Assembly: GCA_003353845.1 (NCBI GenBank)
Contig: PIVT01000026.1
Coordinates: 1 to 47,433 of the forward strand
Source: Pseudomonadota bacterium
GTDB lineage: Bacteria > Myxococcota_A > UBA9160 > JADFDR01
DNA length: 47,433 nucleotides
Direction: 5' to 3'
Below the pieces are notes generated by a model, which worked only from the letters and a program-made list of their open reading frames with translations, did no database searches and had not been told where the DNA came from. Positions 26,845 to 33,962 of this stretch are shown here, in pieces. Numbering within the stretch: the first letter of the stretch is position 1; each line of letters begins with the position of its first letter. The position numbers were made by a program, and so were the translations under genes.

Positions 26845-28203
26845 TCAATTCAATTTTTCGATGAGCAAGGTAGCGATTCCCAAGAAGGAGAAGAAGCCAA
26901 AGATGTCGGTAAAGGTGGTTACGATGACGCCGGAGCCCAGGGCCGGGTCTTGACGCAAGGCTTTCAAGGTGAGCGGTACCAGCGCGCCAAGCAAACCTGC
27001 GATGGTCATGGTGATGGTCATGGAGAGAAAGAGCACGACGCCCAGATAGGTATTGCCGCGCCAGAAGTAAGCCATGGCCCCGCCCAATACACCGATGGTG
27101 AGCCCCACCGCGATACCCACGCTCATCTCTTTGATCATGGTTCGGAAGCCCGATGAAAATTCAATCTCGCCCAGGGCGATACCGCGCGTAATCACCGTCA
27201 GCGTTTGCACACCGCCGTTGCCGCCCATGCCGGCGACCACAGGCATCAAGATGGCCAGGGCGACCACCTCTTCCAGGCTGCGCTCAAACAAACCCACCAC
27301 CCAAGCCGACGTGAAGGCTGTCCCGAGATTCAGGATGAGCCAGGGCAGGCGCTTGCGCACGGAGAGGGTCGCCGGTGTGAAGACGCGGTCTTCTTCGCTG
27401 AGACCTGCCAGGTGGTAGATGTCTTCCGTGGCTTCTTCGGTAATCACATCGATGACGTCGTCGACGGTGATGACACCCAACATGCGATCATCGGCATTGG
27501 CATCGATGACGGGCACGGCCAACAAGTTGTAACGAGCAACCAATTTCGCCACTTCCTCTTGATCGGCCTCGGCCGGCACGGAAATGGGATCGGGAATCAT
27601 GAGGTCGCGGCAAACCCGATCGGGTCTGGCTGCTACCAGGCGGCGAATGGGTACCACGCCGCGCAGCCGAAATTGATCGTCTACCACGTACAAGTAAAGG
27701 ATGGAGTCGTTGTCGTCGCCCTCAGCGCGAATGCGATCAATGGCGGCCTGTGCCGTCATCTCTTCGTTGAGGGCCACAAAGCGCGTGGTCATGGCGCGGC
27801 CCGCGCTAGAGGCTGGATAGAGCTCGGCCTTGCGTAACTCTTCGCTCTTGGCCGCGGGCAAGAGCGACAAAATACCGTCACGCCGCTCTTCGGGAATCCA
27901 TTCTACGAATTCCAGCATATCGTCGGTTTCTAAACGCGCGATGACATCGGCATTCCGATCATCGGGCAGGGTGTCAATAATCTGGGGCAGCATCTCGGGC
28001 GGCAGCTCCATGAGCGTGGTCGCCGCGCGGTGATGGCGGAAGAGCAGGTCGAGGACGACGCGCAACTCATCTGGAGAGAGCCCGCTTAGGAGGGGGGCAA
28101 GATCGGCGGGGTGGAGTCGCGCCAATAGCTTTTCGGCACGGCCGGTAACACCGCTCGCGAGGAGTCTGCGCAGGATTCGAGTGGTGAGTTGAGGTGCGGC
28201 CAT
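26845..28203 (-). CDS. mgtE: Magnesium transporter MgtE
   Basis: 452 residues from the chosen ATG. The N-domain is a superhelix (RPDADLAPLLSGLSP-like repeats; LLRKAELYPASSAGRAMTT-like end). Two CBS domains follow (CRDLMIPDPISVPAEADQEE; MLGVITVDDVIDVITEEATE), then five membrane helices with LAILMPVVAGMGGNGGVQTL. The last is the MgtE pore signature. The cytoplasmic domains close the channel at high Mg2+. A start at 28203 has GGAG 7 bases upstream; an in-frame start at 28281 would add 26 residues unlike the family. It follows the same strand as fumA with a 41-base gap after its stop. Confidence 0.94.
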   Translation of the reverse strand: MAAPQLTTRILRRLLASGVTGRAEKLLARLHPADLAPLLSGLSPDELRVVLDLLFRHHRAATTLMELPPEMLPQIIDTLPDDRNADVIARLETDDMLEFVEWIPEERRDGILSLLPAAKSEELRKAELYPASSAGRAMTTRFVALNEEMTAQAAIDRIRAEGDDNDSILYLYVVDDQFRLRGVVPIRRLVAARPDRVCRDLMIPDPISVPAEADQEEVAKLVARYNLLAVPVIDANADDRMLGVITVDDVIDVITEEATEDIYHLAGLSEEDRVFTPATLSVRKRLPWLILNLGTAFTSAWVVGLFERSLEEVVALAILMPVVAGMGGNGGVQTLTVITRGIALGEIEFSSGFRTMIKEMSVGIAVGLTIGVLGGAMAYFWRGNTYLGVVLFLSMTITMTIAGLLGALVPLTLKALRQDPALGSGVIVTTFTDIFGFFSFLGIATLLIEKLN

Positions 28204-28560
28204 GACAAGCTCCAACGGCGGGTGGGCATTCTTTACCTTAGGTTTGGTGATTGAGCTACCCCAGCTGGAGCAAGAGAGCAATTAGGTGGTTTTTCGGGCA
28301 TGGCATCGGCAAATAACAGGAGAAAAAGCGCCAAAATCGGCATTGGCTGGCAGTCCACCGAAAGTGAACTGGGATTAGTTTTCGGAAAGCTCGTAGAAGG
28401 TGAAAATTTCATGCCGATTATTTTTGCGTAGGCGTAAACTAGTGGGCCGATGGGCTGAAGGAATTGCTGGTAAAAGAGCAGCAGTGGATGGAGTTTCCGT
28501 TGTCATGGCAGGACATCGACAACGAAAGCGACTTTCTCGACGCGCATATTGGAGGAGCGG
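28204..28560. other. 357 bp intergenic region between mgtE and khpA with a nested inverted repeat
   Basis: Divergent promoter region for mgtE and khpA. No convincing gene was found. At 28335-28343 and 28411-28419 lie the two arms of a perfect 9-base inverted repeat (AATCGGCAT / ATGCCGATT). Inside it is a second pair, CCGAAA at 28358-28363 and TTTCGG at 28380-28385. A run ATTTTT follows the right arm. This could be a small structured RNA, an attenuator, or chance. The GGAGG at 28551-28555 is the khpA ribosome binding site. Confidence 0.4.
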
Positions 28561-28794
28561 ATGAGGGAACTAATTGAGATGATCGTGAAGAAACTGGTTG
28601 ATCAACCAGACCAGGTTCAAGTCAAAGAAGTATGTGGAGACCACGCCCACGTACTCGAACTCACTGTCGCCAAGGAAGACTTGGGAAAGGTCATCGGAAA
28701 AGGTGGCGCCCATGCCTCCGCGATTCGGACGCTCATGTCAGCGGCCAGTGGCAAAGCCAAGAAGCGTTACATCCTGGAGATCATTGAATACTAG
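28561..28794 (+). CDS. khpA: KH-domain RNA-binding protein KhpA
   Basis: 77 residues: MRELIEMIVKKLVDQPDQVQ, then VAKEDLGKVIGKGGAHASAI with the GxxG loop (GKGG) of a type II KH domain, ending RYILEIIEY. Length and sequence match KhpA (YlqC), a small RNA-binding protein that works with KhpB in control of cell growth and some mRNAs. ATG at 28561 follows a strong GGAGGAG; a TTG four codons earlier would lie inside that site and is unlikely. In many bacteria khpA follows rpsP; here it stands apart from ribosomal protein operons. Confidence 0.92.
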   Translation: MRELIEMIVKKLVDQPDQVQVKEVCGDHAHVLELTVAKEDLGKVIGKGGAHASAIRTLMSAASGKAKKRYILEIIEY

Positions 28795-28812
28795 GGTGTA
28801 GTGCAGAAGAGT

Positions 28813-28831
28813 TGCCTATCTAAGGCATTTT
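28813..28831 (+). terminator. Weak hairpin terminator candidate after khpA
   Basis: TGCCT (28813-28817) and AGGCA (28823-28827) can pair over a 5-base loop and are followed by TTTT. The stem is only five pairs, so termination would be inefficient. Confidence 0.3.
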
Positions 28832-28900
28832 CAGTTGCTTTCCGAGTGCTTAATCCCGGAATCCCACTTGATCTTCGACCCCAATCTACCGATTAGACAC

Positions 28901-28933
28901 GGGTAGGTACCTACCCACATGTCGGTACCTACC
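28901..28933. promoter_or_regulatory. Palindromic operator-like sites upstream of the TPR gene
   Basis: A perfect 16-base palindrome, GGGTAGGTACCTACCC, lies at 28901-28916. A second copy of its half, GGTACCTACC, lies at 28924-28933, followed by TATATATAG. Spacing between the two centres is about two helical turns. The start codon of the TPR gene is 33 bases further on. The layout suggests a dimeric repressor or activator binding to two adjacent sites over or beside a promoter. The regulator is not known. Confidence 0.55.
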
Positions 28934-28966
28934 TATATATAGAAGAAAGCAATTGGAGGGATCCCC

Positions 28967-29461
28967 ATGGGGAAGGAAGCAGTCGCTGAGGAGTTTTTCC
29001 AGCGCGGTGAAGAGCTACTGGCAGGCGGAGATAAGCAGAGCGCATTGGAGTGTTTTCGACAGGCCTATCGAATTGATCCCGGGCTGGCCCGGTATTGTTC
29101 AGCCTATGGGCTCGGAATTGCGCTGGTGGAACGACGGTTTAAGTACGCAAAAGGCCTATGTGAACAGGCCGTCAAGACCAGCCCCAACGACCCCAAGCTT
29201 CGCCACAACCTGGCGCGTGTTTATCTGTGTTTTGGCTTTCGAGCCGAGGGAATCCGTGTGATCGGAAAGGGTCTGGAGATCAATCCCGACTACATGCCCT
29301 TGTTTAAAGAGTTGCGGAAGCTGGGTTTTCGCCGCCCTCCCGTGCTCCCCTTCCTGGCGCGATCCAATATCATCAACCGAGGGCTCGGAATACTGCGCAT
29401 GCGATTGGGATTAGGCCAGGCGCAAGACCAATCCCTGAAAGCGCTGTCTAACCGCGTATAA
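28967..29461 (+). CDS. TPR-repeat protein
   Basis: 164 residues. Three tetratricopeptide-like helical repeats are visible: FQRGEELLAGGDKQSALECF with YRIDPG; YGLGIALVERRFKYAKGLCE with VKTSPNDP; and HNLARVYLCFGFRAEGIRVI with LEINPDY. The C-terminus (LRKLGFRRPPVLPFLARSN) is basic and includes a Pro-rich turn; this tail is often seen in TPR proteins of uncultured proteobacteria. There is no signal peptide, so it is cytoplasmic. GGAGGG precedes the ATG. Function is presumably a protein-binding scaffold; the partner is unknown. Confidence 0.82.
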   Translation: MGKEAVAEEFFQRGEELLAGGDKQSALECFRQAYRIDPGLARYCSAYGLGIALVERRFKYAKGLCEQAVKTSPNDPKLRHNLARVYLCFGFRAEGIRVIGKGLEINPDYMPLFKELRKLGFRRPPVLPFLARSNIINRGLGILRMRLGLGQAQDQSLKALSNRV

Positions 29462-29557
29462 CGCGCTTAAACCCCTGAAAAGGCGTCGAAAGCATTGACT
29501 TTTCTCGGGTAAGGAGGTACTTCTCCGCGCTCTTAAAACCTTGTGAGGAAGAACAAC

Positions 29558-29647
29558 GTGGGAAGCGTCATCAAGAAGCGACGAAAGAAAATGCGCAAGC
29601 ACAAGAAGCGCAAGCTCCTCAAGCGATCTCGTCACAAGAAGAAATAG
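29558..29647 (+). CDS. bS22-like small ribosomal protein (AURKAIP1/COX24 domain)
   Basis: A 29-residue basic peptide that begins MGSVIKKRRKKMRKHKKRK and continues LLKRSRHKKK. It matches the known small family whose actinobacterial member bS22 sits in the 30S subunit near the decoding region, and whose mitochondrial relative is mS38/COX24. The characteristic run GSVIKKRRK-x-M-x-KHKxRKLLKR is nearly complete. The start is GTG, with GAGGAAG 7 bases upstream. A strong terminator follows within 60 bases, so the gene is its own short unit or the end of the TPR transcript. It is too short to be found by a normal length cut-off. Confidence 0.88.
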   Translation: MGSVIKKRRKKMRKHKKRKLLKRSRHKKK

Positions 29648-29702
29648 TTTGGACCTTCAGACTGCTTTAGTCTGATCGCGTTCTGTGTTTTGATCGTTTT
29701 AT

Positions 29703-29739
29703 CGAGTTCGGTGGTTTATCCACCGAACTCGTTTTTTTT
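29703..29739 (+). terminator. Strong rho-independent terminator after the bS22-like gene
   Basis: A perfect 12-base-pair stem, CGAGTTCGGTGG (29703-29714) with CCACCGAACTCG (29720-29731), has a TTTAT loop and is followed by eight T. It ends transcription from the bS22-like gene. Confidence 0.93.
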
Positions 29740-30395
29740 GTTTTAGGGTGCGGATTTTTTCTTTTTTGCACATTTCTGGCCTTTCGGCGCATTTTTTTTC
29801 GTTTTTTTGTTCTACCGGTAAATCCCAGGAAACCTTTAGGGTTGCGAGGATTCGTGAGGCCGTTTCTCAAGAGGTGGGGAACGCGAAGCTTGCGCAATCC
29901 TACTAACGGGTCGTGTGTCGCCGACTCTGCCAGGTTTAATGCTGTATCACGAAAACACTCGTAAATTTCAGGCTGATACGTTCTCTAGCGCGCGCAACGC
30001 GCTGTAAATGGCTTGACTCAATTTAGTGACATGCATTGATAAATTTTCTTGGGATGTACTTTGTTGATCCGTATTCTCATGTCCTCACAGTGAACCCTGC
30101 TCGACCAAAAACAAAGATTAGTGTTACGGCAGGTTGCAAATATCTCTCTATTGCCTTGAATAATTTAAAGATGAGTGAATAATTATTGTTAAGTAGCATG
30201 TTTGCACCTCCGATAGGTTGCGTAAATGTGATACTGCATGTAGTTGCATCGCATGCTTGTTACAACTTAGATCGTTGGTTCGATTGTGTTTATTTTTTGT
30301 GTTTATGGTTAGTTGTTTGTTTGTAAGTGTTGTTCAAATTGGCATTGTCAATCTCTGGCTTAGCGGCCAGCGGCACTACAAGGGGGAACTCGTAC
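29740..30395. other. 656 bp AT-rich intergenic region
   Basis: This stretch is clearly richer in A and T than its neighbours, with long T runs near 29750-29810. I found no gene with a good start and codon use on either strand, and no tRNA. The part at 29848-29903 has short complementary segments (for example GGATT with AATCC) that might fold, but there is no clear structure. The right part presumably holds the promoter of the histone-like gene. AT-rich leaders of this length are unusual in this otherwise compact segment. Confidence 0.5.
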
Positions 30396-30815
30396 ATGGC
30401 AGCTCGTAAGAAAGCTACTAAGAAAAAAGCAGCAAAGAAGGCCGTTCGAAAGAAGGCCACAAAGAAAGTAGCCAAGAAGAAGGCGACCAAGAAGAAGGCC
30501 GCCAAGAAGAAGGCTACGAAGAAGAAAGCAGCCAAGAAGAAGGCGACCAAGAAGAAGGCCGCCAAGAAGAAGGCTACGAAGAAGAAAGCAGGCAAGAAGA
30601 AGGCGACCAAGAAGAAGGCCGCCAAGAAAAAGGCTACGAAGAAGAAAGCAGCCAAGAAAAAGGCTACGAAGAAGAAAGCAGCCAAGAAAAAGGCTACTAA
30701 GAAAAAAGCAGCCAAGAAAAAGGCTACTAAGAAGAAAGCAGGCAAGAAAAAAGCTACTAAGAAAAAAGCTGCTAAGAAAAAGGCTACAAGGAAGAAAGCA
30801 GCCAAGAGAAGGTGA
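30396..30815 (+). CDS. Lysine/alanine-repeat histone H1-like protein
   Basis: 139 residues made almost only of Lys, Ala, Thr and a few Gly, Arg and Val. The core repeats a ten-residue unit, KKKATKKKAA, about eleven times, with Gly replacing Ala in three places and Arg-rich ends. Such proteins (histone H1-like, Hc2 or AlgP C-terminal type) bind DNA through unstructured basic tails and compact the nucleoid. The DNA shows a matching 30-base tandem repeat, so repeat number may vary between strains. ATG at 30396 follows AAGGGGGAA. A strong terminator lies 62 bases after the stop. Confidence 0.88.
   Translation: MAARKKATKKKAAKKAVRKKATKKVAKKKATKKKAAKKKATKKKAAKKKATKKKAAKKKATKKKAGKKKATKKKAAKKKATKKKAAKKKATKKKAAKKKATKKKAAKKKATKKKAGKKKATKKKAAKKKATRKKAAKRR
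30452..30790 (+). repeat. 30-base tandem repeat inside the histone-like gene
   Basis: Units of 30 bases code for KKKATKKKAA and occur about eleven times, with synonymous changes such as AAG/AAA and GCC/GCA/GCT. Pairs of units recur nearly unchanged every 60 bases. Slippage or recombination could change copy number. Confidence 0.85.
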
Positions 30816-30877
30816 CTCGGCCCTAAGCCAAGTCCCTCTGGGGCCGTTAGCGGCCTCTATTGGGTGTGAAATGATGA

Positions 30878-30909
30878 AACCCCAGTCGTATTTATACGAC
30901 TGGGGTTTT
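30878..30909 (+). terminator. Rho-independent terminator after the histone-like gene
   Basis: AACCCCAGTCGTAT (30878-30891) pairs perfectly with ATACGACTGGGGTT (30894-30907) around a tiny loop, followed by TT and CTTCT. The stem has 14 pairs. The very short loop means the top pairs may open. The complementary A run on the left arm might let it work on both strands. Confidence 0.85.
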
Positions 30910-30966
30910 CTTCTCCCTCATCCTTCTCTACATTCGCGCTCCTCAATTTGAGTCCGGAGAAATTAG

Positions 30967-31182
30967 ATGGCCCGCATTACCGTAGAAGACTGTACTGATA
31001 AGATCCCCAACCGTTTCAACCTCGTTCAAATGGCGGCGGTACGCGCCAAGCAATTGAAGCGCGGGGCGAGGGCCTTGATCGTCGCAGAAAACAAGGAAGT
31101 GGTAACCGCCTTGCGCGAGATCGCTGCGGGCTACGTCGAGCCCACCTATCCCACAGAAGAAGAAGTACTCGAACAGGAGTAG
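30967..31182 (+). CDS. rpoZ: DNA-directed RNA polymerase omega subunit
   Basis: 71 residues starting [20 protein letters not shown], with [12 protein letters not shown] following; this is the omega signature (ARxTVED...NRFxLVxxAxxRAxQL). The C-terminal tail is acidic ([10 protein letters not shown]). Omega stabilises the beta-prime subunit and assists polymerase assembly. GGAG lies before the ATG. It is alone here, without gmk or spoT that often neighbour it, and converges on the sensor kinase gene. Confidence 0.95.
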   Translation: MARITVEDCTDKIPNRFNLVQMAAVRAKQLKRGARALIVAENKEVVTALREIAAGYVEPTYPTEEEVLEQE

Positions 31183-31191
31183 TTCGGGGGT

Positions 31192-32526
31192 TTACTCAAC
31201 CATTGTGATGGGAAGCTGGAAACGGAACTCGCTTCCGTGGCCTACATCGCTTTCGGCACTCATGCTGCCGTGGAGCAGGCTGAGCAGCTCTTTGGTCAAG
31301 GTGAGACCCAGGCCAGAGCCGCGATACTTGGTCGAAGAAGTATCGTCTACCTGATAGAACTCCTCATAGATCATCGACAAGTCCTCGGGGCAGATACCGA
31401 TCCCAGTATCAGAAATCTCGCAAACCAAGTTGGCAGAAGCGTCCACGCAGGCGCGAATGGTCACCGTTCCCGACGGTGTGAATTTGACGGCATTGTCCAG
31501 CAGCATGAAGATAATCTGGCTGAGCTTGGCCAAATCGATTTTGATGCGCGGGAAGGGGTTTTGTAATTCTACTTCAATATGAACCGGCTTGTCGCCCAGA
31601 GTGTCTTGCACGCTGAAGATGGCCTCGTCTACGACTTCTGGGACGCTCACTTCCTGAACGACCACGGTCAGTTCATCCTGGCGCAGTCGCCAGAGTTCCA
31701 AAATACTTTCGAGGGTTCGCTGGAAGGTGCTGCCGTCATCCAGGGCCGAGCGCAAAAGATTCTTGGCTTCGTTGGATAGGCTGTCCCCTTCATTGGCGAT
31801 CACCGAGATGATGGATTCGATGATGTTGTTGAGGGGTGTGCGCAGCTCGCAGGACATTTTCTCGATGAAGTCGCTCTTGAGACGTTCGACCTTGATCATC
31901 ATCTCATCTTTCTGGATGACCTCAAGGTCTTGCGAGAAGAGGGCTTCTGAAAGGGCCAGCAGCTCGTCGGGGTTCTTGGACTCTTCCGCGACTAAGGGCT
32001 TCTTGGACAGCTTGAGCTTGAGTTCGTCGACTTCGTTTTCCAAGGCCGCTTGATCCAGCAACAACGCAATGGTGTTGCAGAGCATGGTGAGCTGGAGCCT
32101 GCTTTTCTCTTCGACGGGCACGGGGGAGCCAACCACCAGGGTCCCGTGTAAACGGTCGGCGAAGTTGGCTGGAAAAGCGATGAGTTCGCTGGCACTGGCG
32201 CCTTCTTCGTCTTCAGTTTCAGCCTTCGTGGTCTCGCGCTGCATCACACCCGTCTGAAAGCATTGCTCGGCAATGGGGTAGACCGCTTGCGCGGCTTGCT
32301 GGGCTTCTTCGGGTGTGGTGAAACCGGCAGCCAGGCGAAGTCGTGGTTCACCTACACTGCCTTCTGTCGTGCAAGGGACTGTAAATAAAATCGCGACACC
32401 GCCTTGGCTTTGCTTCGCGGCGCGGTGTACAGCGGAGTGCAGAGCCGTCGTCAGGCTCTCATTGTTCTTGTTCTCCGAGGACGCATTTTCTTCAGGCGCT
32501 TTATCCGCAGATGAGGGGGTCAACAA
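31192..32526 (-). CDS. Sensor histidine kinase homologue with Cys in place of the phospho-accepting His
   Basis: 444 residues. The N-terminal ~160 residues look like a GAF-type domain with no membrane helix. A short coiled coil follows (about 158-178). The dimerisation domain reads FIEKMSCELRTPLNNIIESI, where the usual H of MSHELRTP is Cys226 (codon at 31849-31851, TGC). The ATPase domain has a full set of motifs: LSQIIFMLLDNAVKFTPSG (N box), ISDTGIGICPEDL, and GSGLGLTLTKELL. It should bind ATP but cannot autophosphorylate in the normal way. A TTG start at 32526 has GGAGAG five bases upstream, 13 bases after the pilus ATPase stop, so the two are likely co-transcribed. Confidence 0.88.
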   Translation of the reverse strand: MLTPSSADKAPEENASSENKNNESLTTALHSAVHRAAKQSQGGVAILFTVPCTTEGSVGEPRLRLAAGFTTPEEAQQAAQAVYPIAEQCFQTGVMQRETTKAETEDEEGASASELIAFPANFADRLHGTLVVGSPVPVEEKSRLQLTMLCNTIALLLDQAALENEVDELKLKLSKKPLVAEESKNPDELLALSEALFSQDLEVIQKDEMMIKVERLKSDFIEKMSCELRTPLNNIIESIISVIANEGDSLSNEAKNLLRSALDDGSTFQRTLESILELWRLRQDELTVVVQEVSVPEVVDEAIFSVQDTLGDKPVHIEVELQNPFPRIKIDLAKLSQIIFMLLDNAVKFTPSGTVTIRACVDASANLVCEISDTGIGICPEDLSMIYEEFYQVDDTSSTKYRGSGLGLTLTKELLSLLHGSMSAESDVGHGSEFRFQLPITMVE

Positions 32527-32539
32527 TCTCTCCAGTACG

Positions 32540-33721
32540 TTAGAAGCGGCTTTCGAGATCTAACTCGATGTCCGGGGTTTCGTCGGGTTTCTCTTCGGCG
32601 GGTAAGCTCTTTTGTGGGCCTTCCAACTCGAGTCGAGTTCGGAAATCAGTTTGGTTGGAAGCGGCTGCCAAGGCCGTTTCCAAGCTGATTTTGTTGGCGT
32701 GCAACAAGTCCAAAAGATGCTGGTCGAAGGCCTGCATGCCGTCGGGGCGGCCGCGGACGATGAAGTCGGTGATTTCGGAAACCTTGGAGGGCTCCTTGAT
32801 GCACTCCTGAATGGCGCGCGTCGTGCGCATGACTTCCACTGCGGGAACACGTCCGTCCCCCTTCTTGTTCAAGAGAAGGCGCAAGGAGACGATGGCTCGA
32901 ATGTTCTCGGCCAAGCGAGCGCGCACCTGCGATTGCTCGTCGGGAGGGAAGTACCCCACCAGACGACCAATGGTCGAAGCCACATCAGCGGTATGAATCG
33001 AGGAAAATACCAAATGACCGGTCTCTGCCGCTTTGAGTGAAGTGTCTACGGTTTCGTGATCGCGCATCTCACCCACCATGACGACATCGGGGTCCTGGCG
33101 CAACGCAGCGTGCAGAGCGTCGGGGAAGGAAGAAGTGTCCGTTCCAATTTCACGCTGTGAGATCACTGCTTTGTCGTGAGTAAAGAGGAACTCGATGGGG
33201 TCCTCAATGGTGACAATCTTCACCTTTCGCTCGCGATTCACTTCGTTGATCATGGTGGCCAGCGTGGTGGATTTACCCATGCCTGTAGCACCCGTGACCA
33301 GCACCAAGCCGCGCGATTCTTCGTGCGCGATGTCGCGCAGCGCACGAGGCAAGTTCAATTCATCGAAGGTGCGAATCTGGGGTGGAATGACGCGCAGGAC
33401 GATGTTTACAGACCGGCGCTGTCGTGAAATGTTGACACGGAAACGACCTTCATCGATGATCTCATAAGCGAGATCCAGTTCGTTGAATTCAGAGGCATCC
33501 TTAAATTTGGGATGCTCCTCAAGCAACAAACGTGCGATTTCATTCGTATCGTCGTGGTCCAATTCCTTGTAGCGGAGTTCCACCAGCTGACCGTTGAAGC
33601 GGTACAGCGGGAAGTATCCTACTTGGAAGTGGATGTCTGAGGCTCCTGTCTCCAGCCCTTTGCGCAACAGGCGAAGCAAGGTGCTCTTATCGAAAGCTTG
33701 TGGTGCGGTGTCTTGTCCCAC
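32540..33721 (-). CDS. PilT/PilU-family type IV pilus retraction ATPase
   Basis: 393 residues from GTG at 33721. The order is: an N-terminal PAS-like domain with ASDIHFQVGYFPLYRFNGQL; Walker A GATGMGKSTTLATMIN; the Asp box VKIVTIEDPIEF; Walker B RQDPDVVMVGEMRDHETV; the His box TGHLVFSSIHTADVASTI. The C-terminus has DGMQAFDQHLLDL and DFRTRLEL, which is closer to PilU (GMQTFDQ...DLRLRI) than to PilT (AIRNLIRE). It drives retraction of type IVa pili at the inner membrane. The GTG has AGAGGA upstream; a TTG at 33772 adds 17 residues without a ribosome site. No other pil genes are in the window. Confidence 0.93.
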   Translation of the reverse strand: MGQDTAPQAFDKSTLLRLLRKGLETGASDIHFQVGYFPLYRFNGQLVELRYKELDHDDTNEIARLLLEEHPKFKDASEFNELDLAYEIIDEGRFRVNISRQRRSVNIVLRVIPPQIRTFDELNLPRALRDIAHEESRGLVLVTGATGMGKSTTLATMINEVNRERKVKIVTIEDPIEFLFTHDKAVISQREIGTDTSSFPDALHAALRQDPDVVMVGEMRDHETVDTSLKAAETGHLVFSSIHTADVASTIGRLVGYFPPDEQSQVRARLAENIRAIVSLRLLLNKKGDGRVPAVEVMRTTRAIQECIKEPSKVSEITDFIVRGRPDGMQAFDQHLLDLLHANKISLETALAAASNQTDFRTRLELEGPQKSLPAEEKPDETPDIELDLESRF

Positions 33722-33905
33722 GGTTCCTCTTCTCCCAGCGATGAATGCAAGATTCCTTGGGGTTGTGTTCAAGTTTGCGTATCGGCGGTTTTCTCCAGCG
33801 CTTGAATGACGAATTGCGATATCTCTTCGCTATGATTCCTCCAGCGATAACCACTCCTTGGAAAGGAAGCTGCCAAGGGACGAATTGGAGTCTTTTTGTG
33901 ACCTT

Positions 33906-33943
33906 TGACCTATGGAAATGGCGTATAAACGCTTTATAGGTCA
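33906..33943. promoter_or_regulatory. Nested inverted repeat upstream of the exported protein gene
   Basis: TGACCTAT (33906-33913) and ATAGGTCA (33936-33943) are perfect inverted copies with a 22-base spacer. Inside the spacer and right arm is TATAAA-CGC-TTTATA (33924-33938). The right arm ends 19 bases before the ATG at 33963. It could be an operator or a leader hairpin; no regulator is known. Confidence 0.4.
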
Positions 33944-33962
33944 TTAGAGATAGGTACCGCGT

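Noticed and set aside
29667-29897. 76-codon basic reading frame on the - strand in the AT-rich gap
   Set aside because: It runs through the terminator stem and T-runs of the + strand, which become Lys and Arg codons on reversal. There is no ribosome site.
30240-30300. tRNA-like T-arm sequence (GGTTCGATTG)
   Set aside because: No acceptor stem, anticodon arm or D arm can be formed around it.
30452-30790. Direct repeats resembling a CRISPR array
   Set aside because: The 30-base units are contiguous, without spacers, and lie in a coding frame.
30290-30805. 171-codon frame on the - strand with a repeated Phe/Ala/Val pattern that looks like many membrane helices
   Set aside because: It is the exact antisense of the Lys/Ala repeats; the hydrophobic pattern is a by-product of AAG and GCC codons read backwards.
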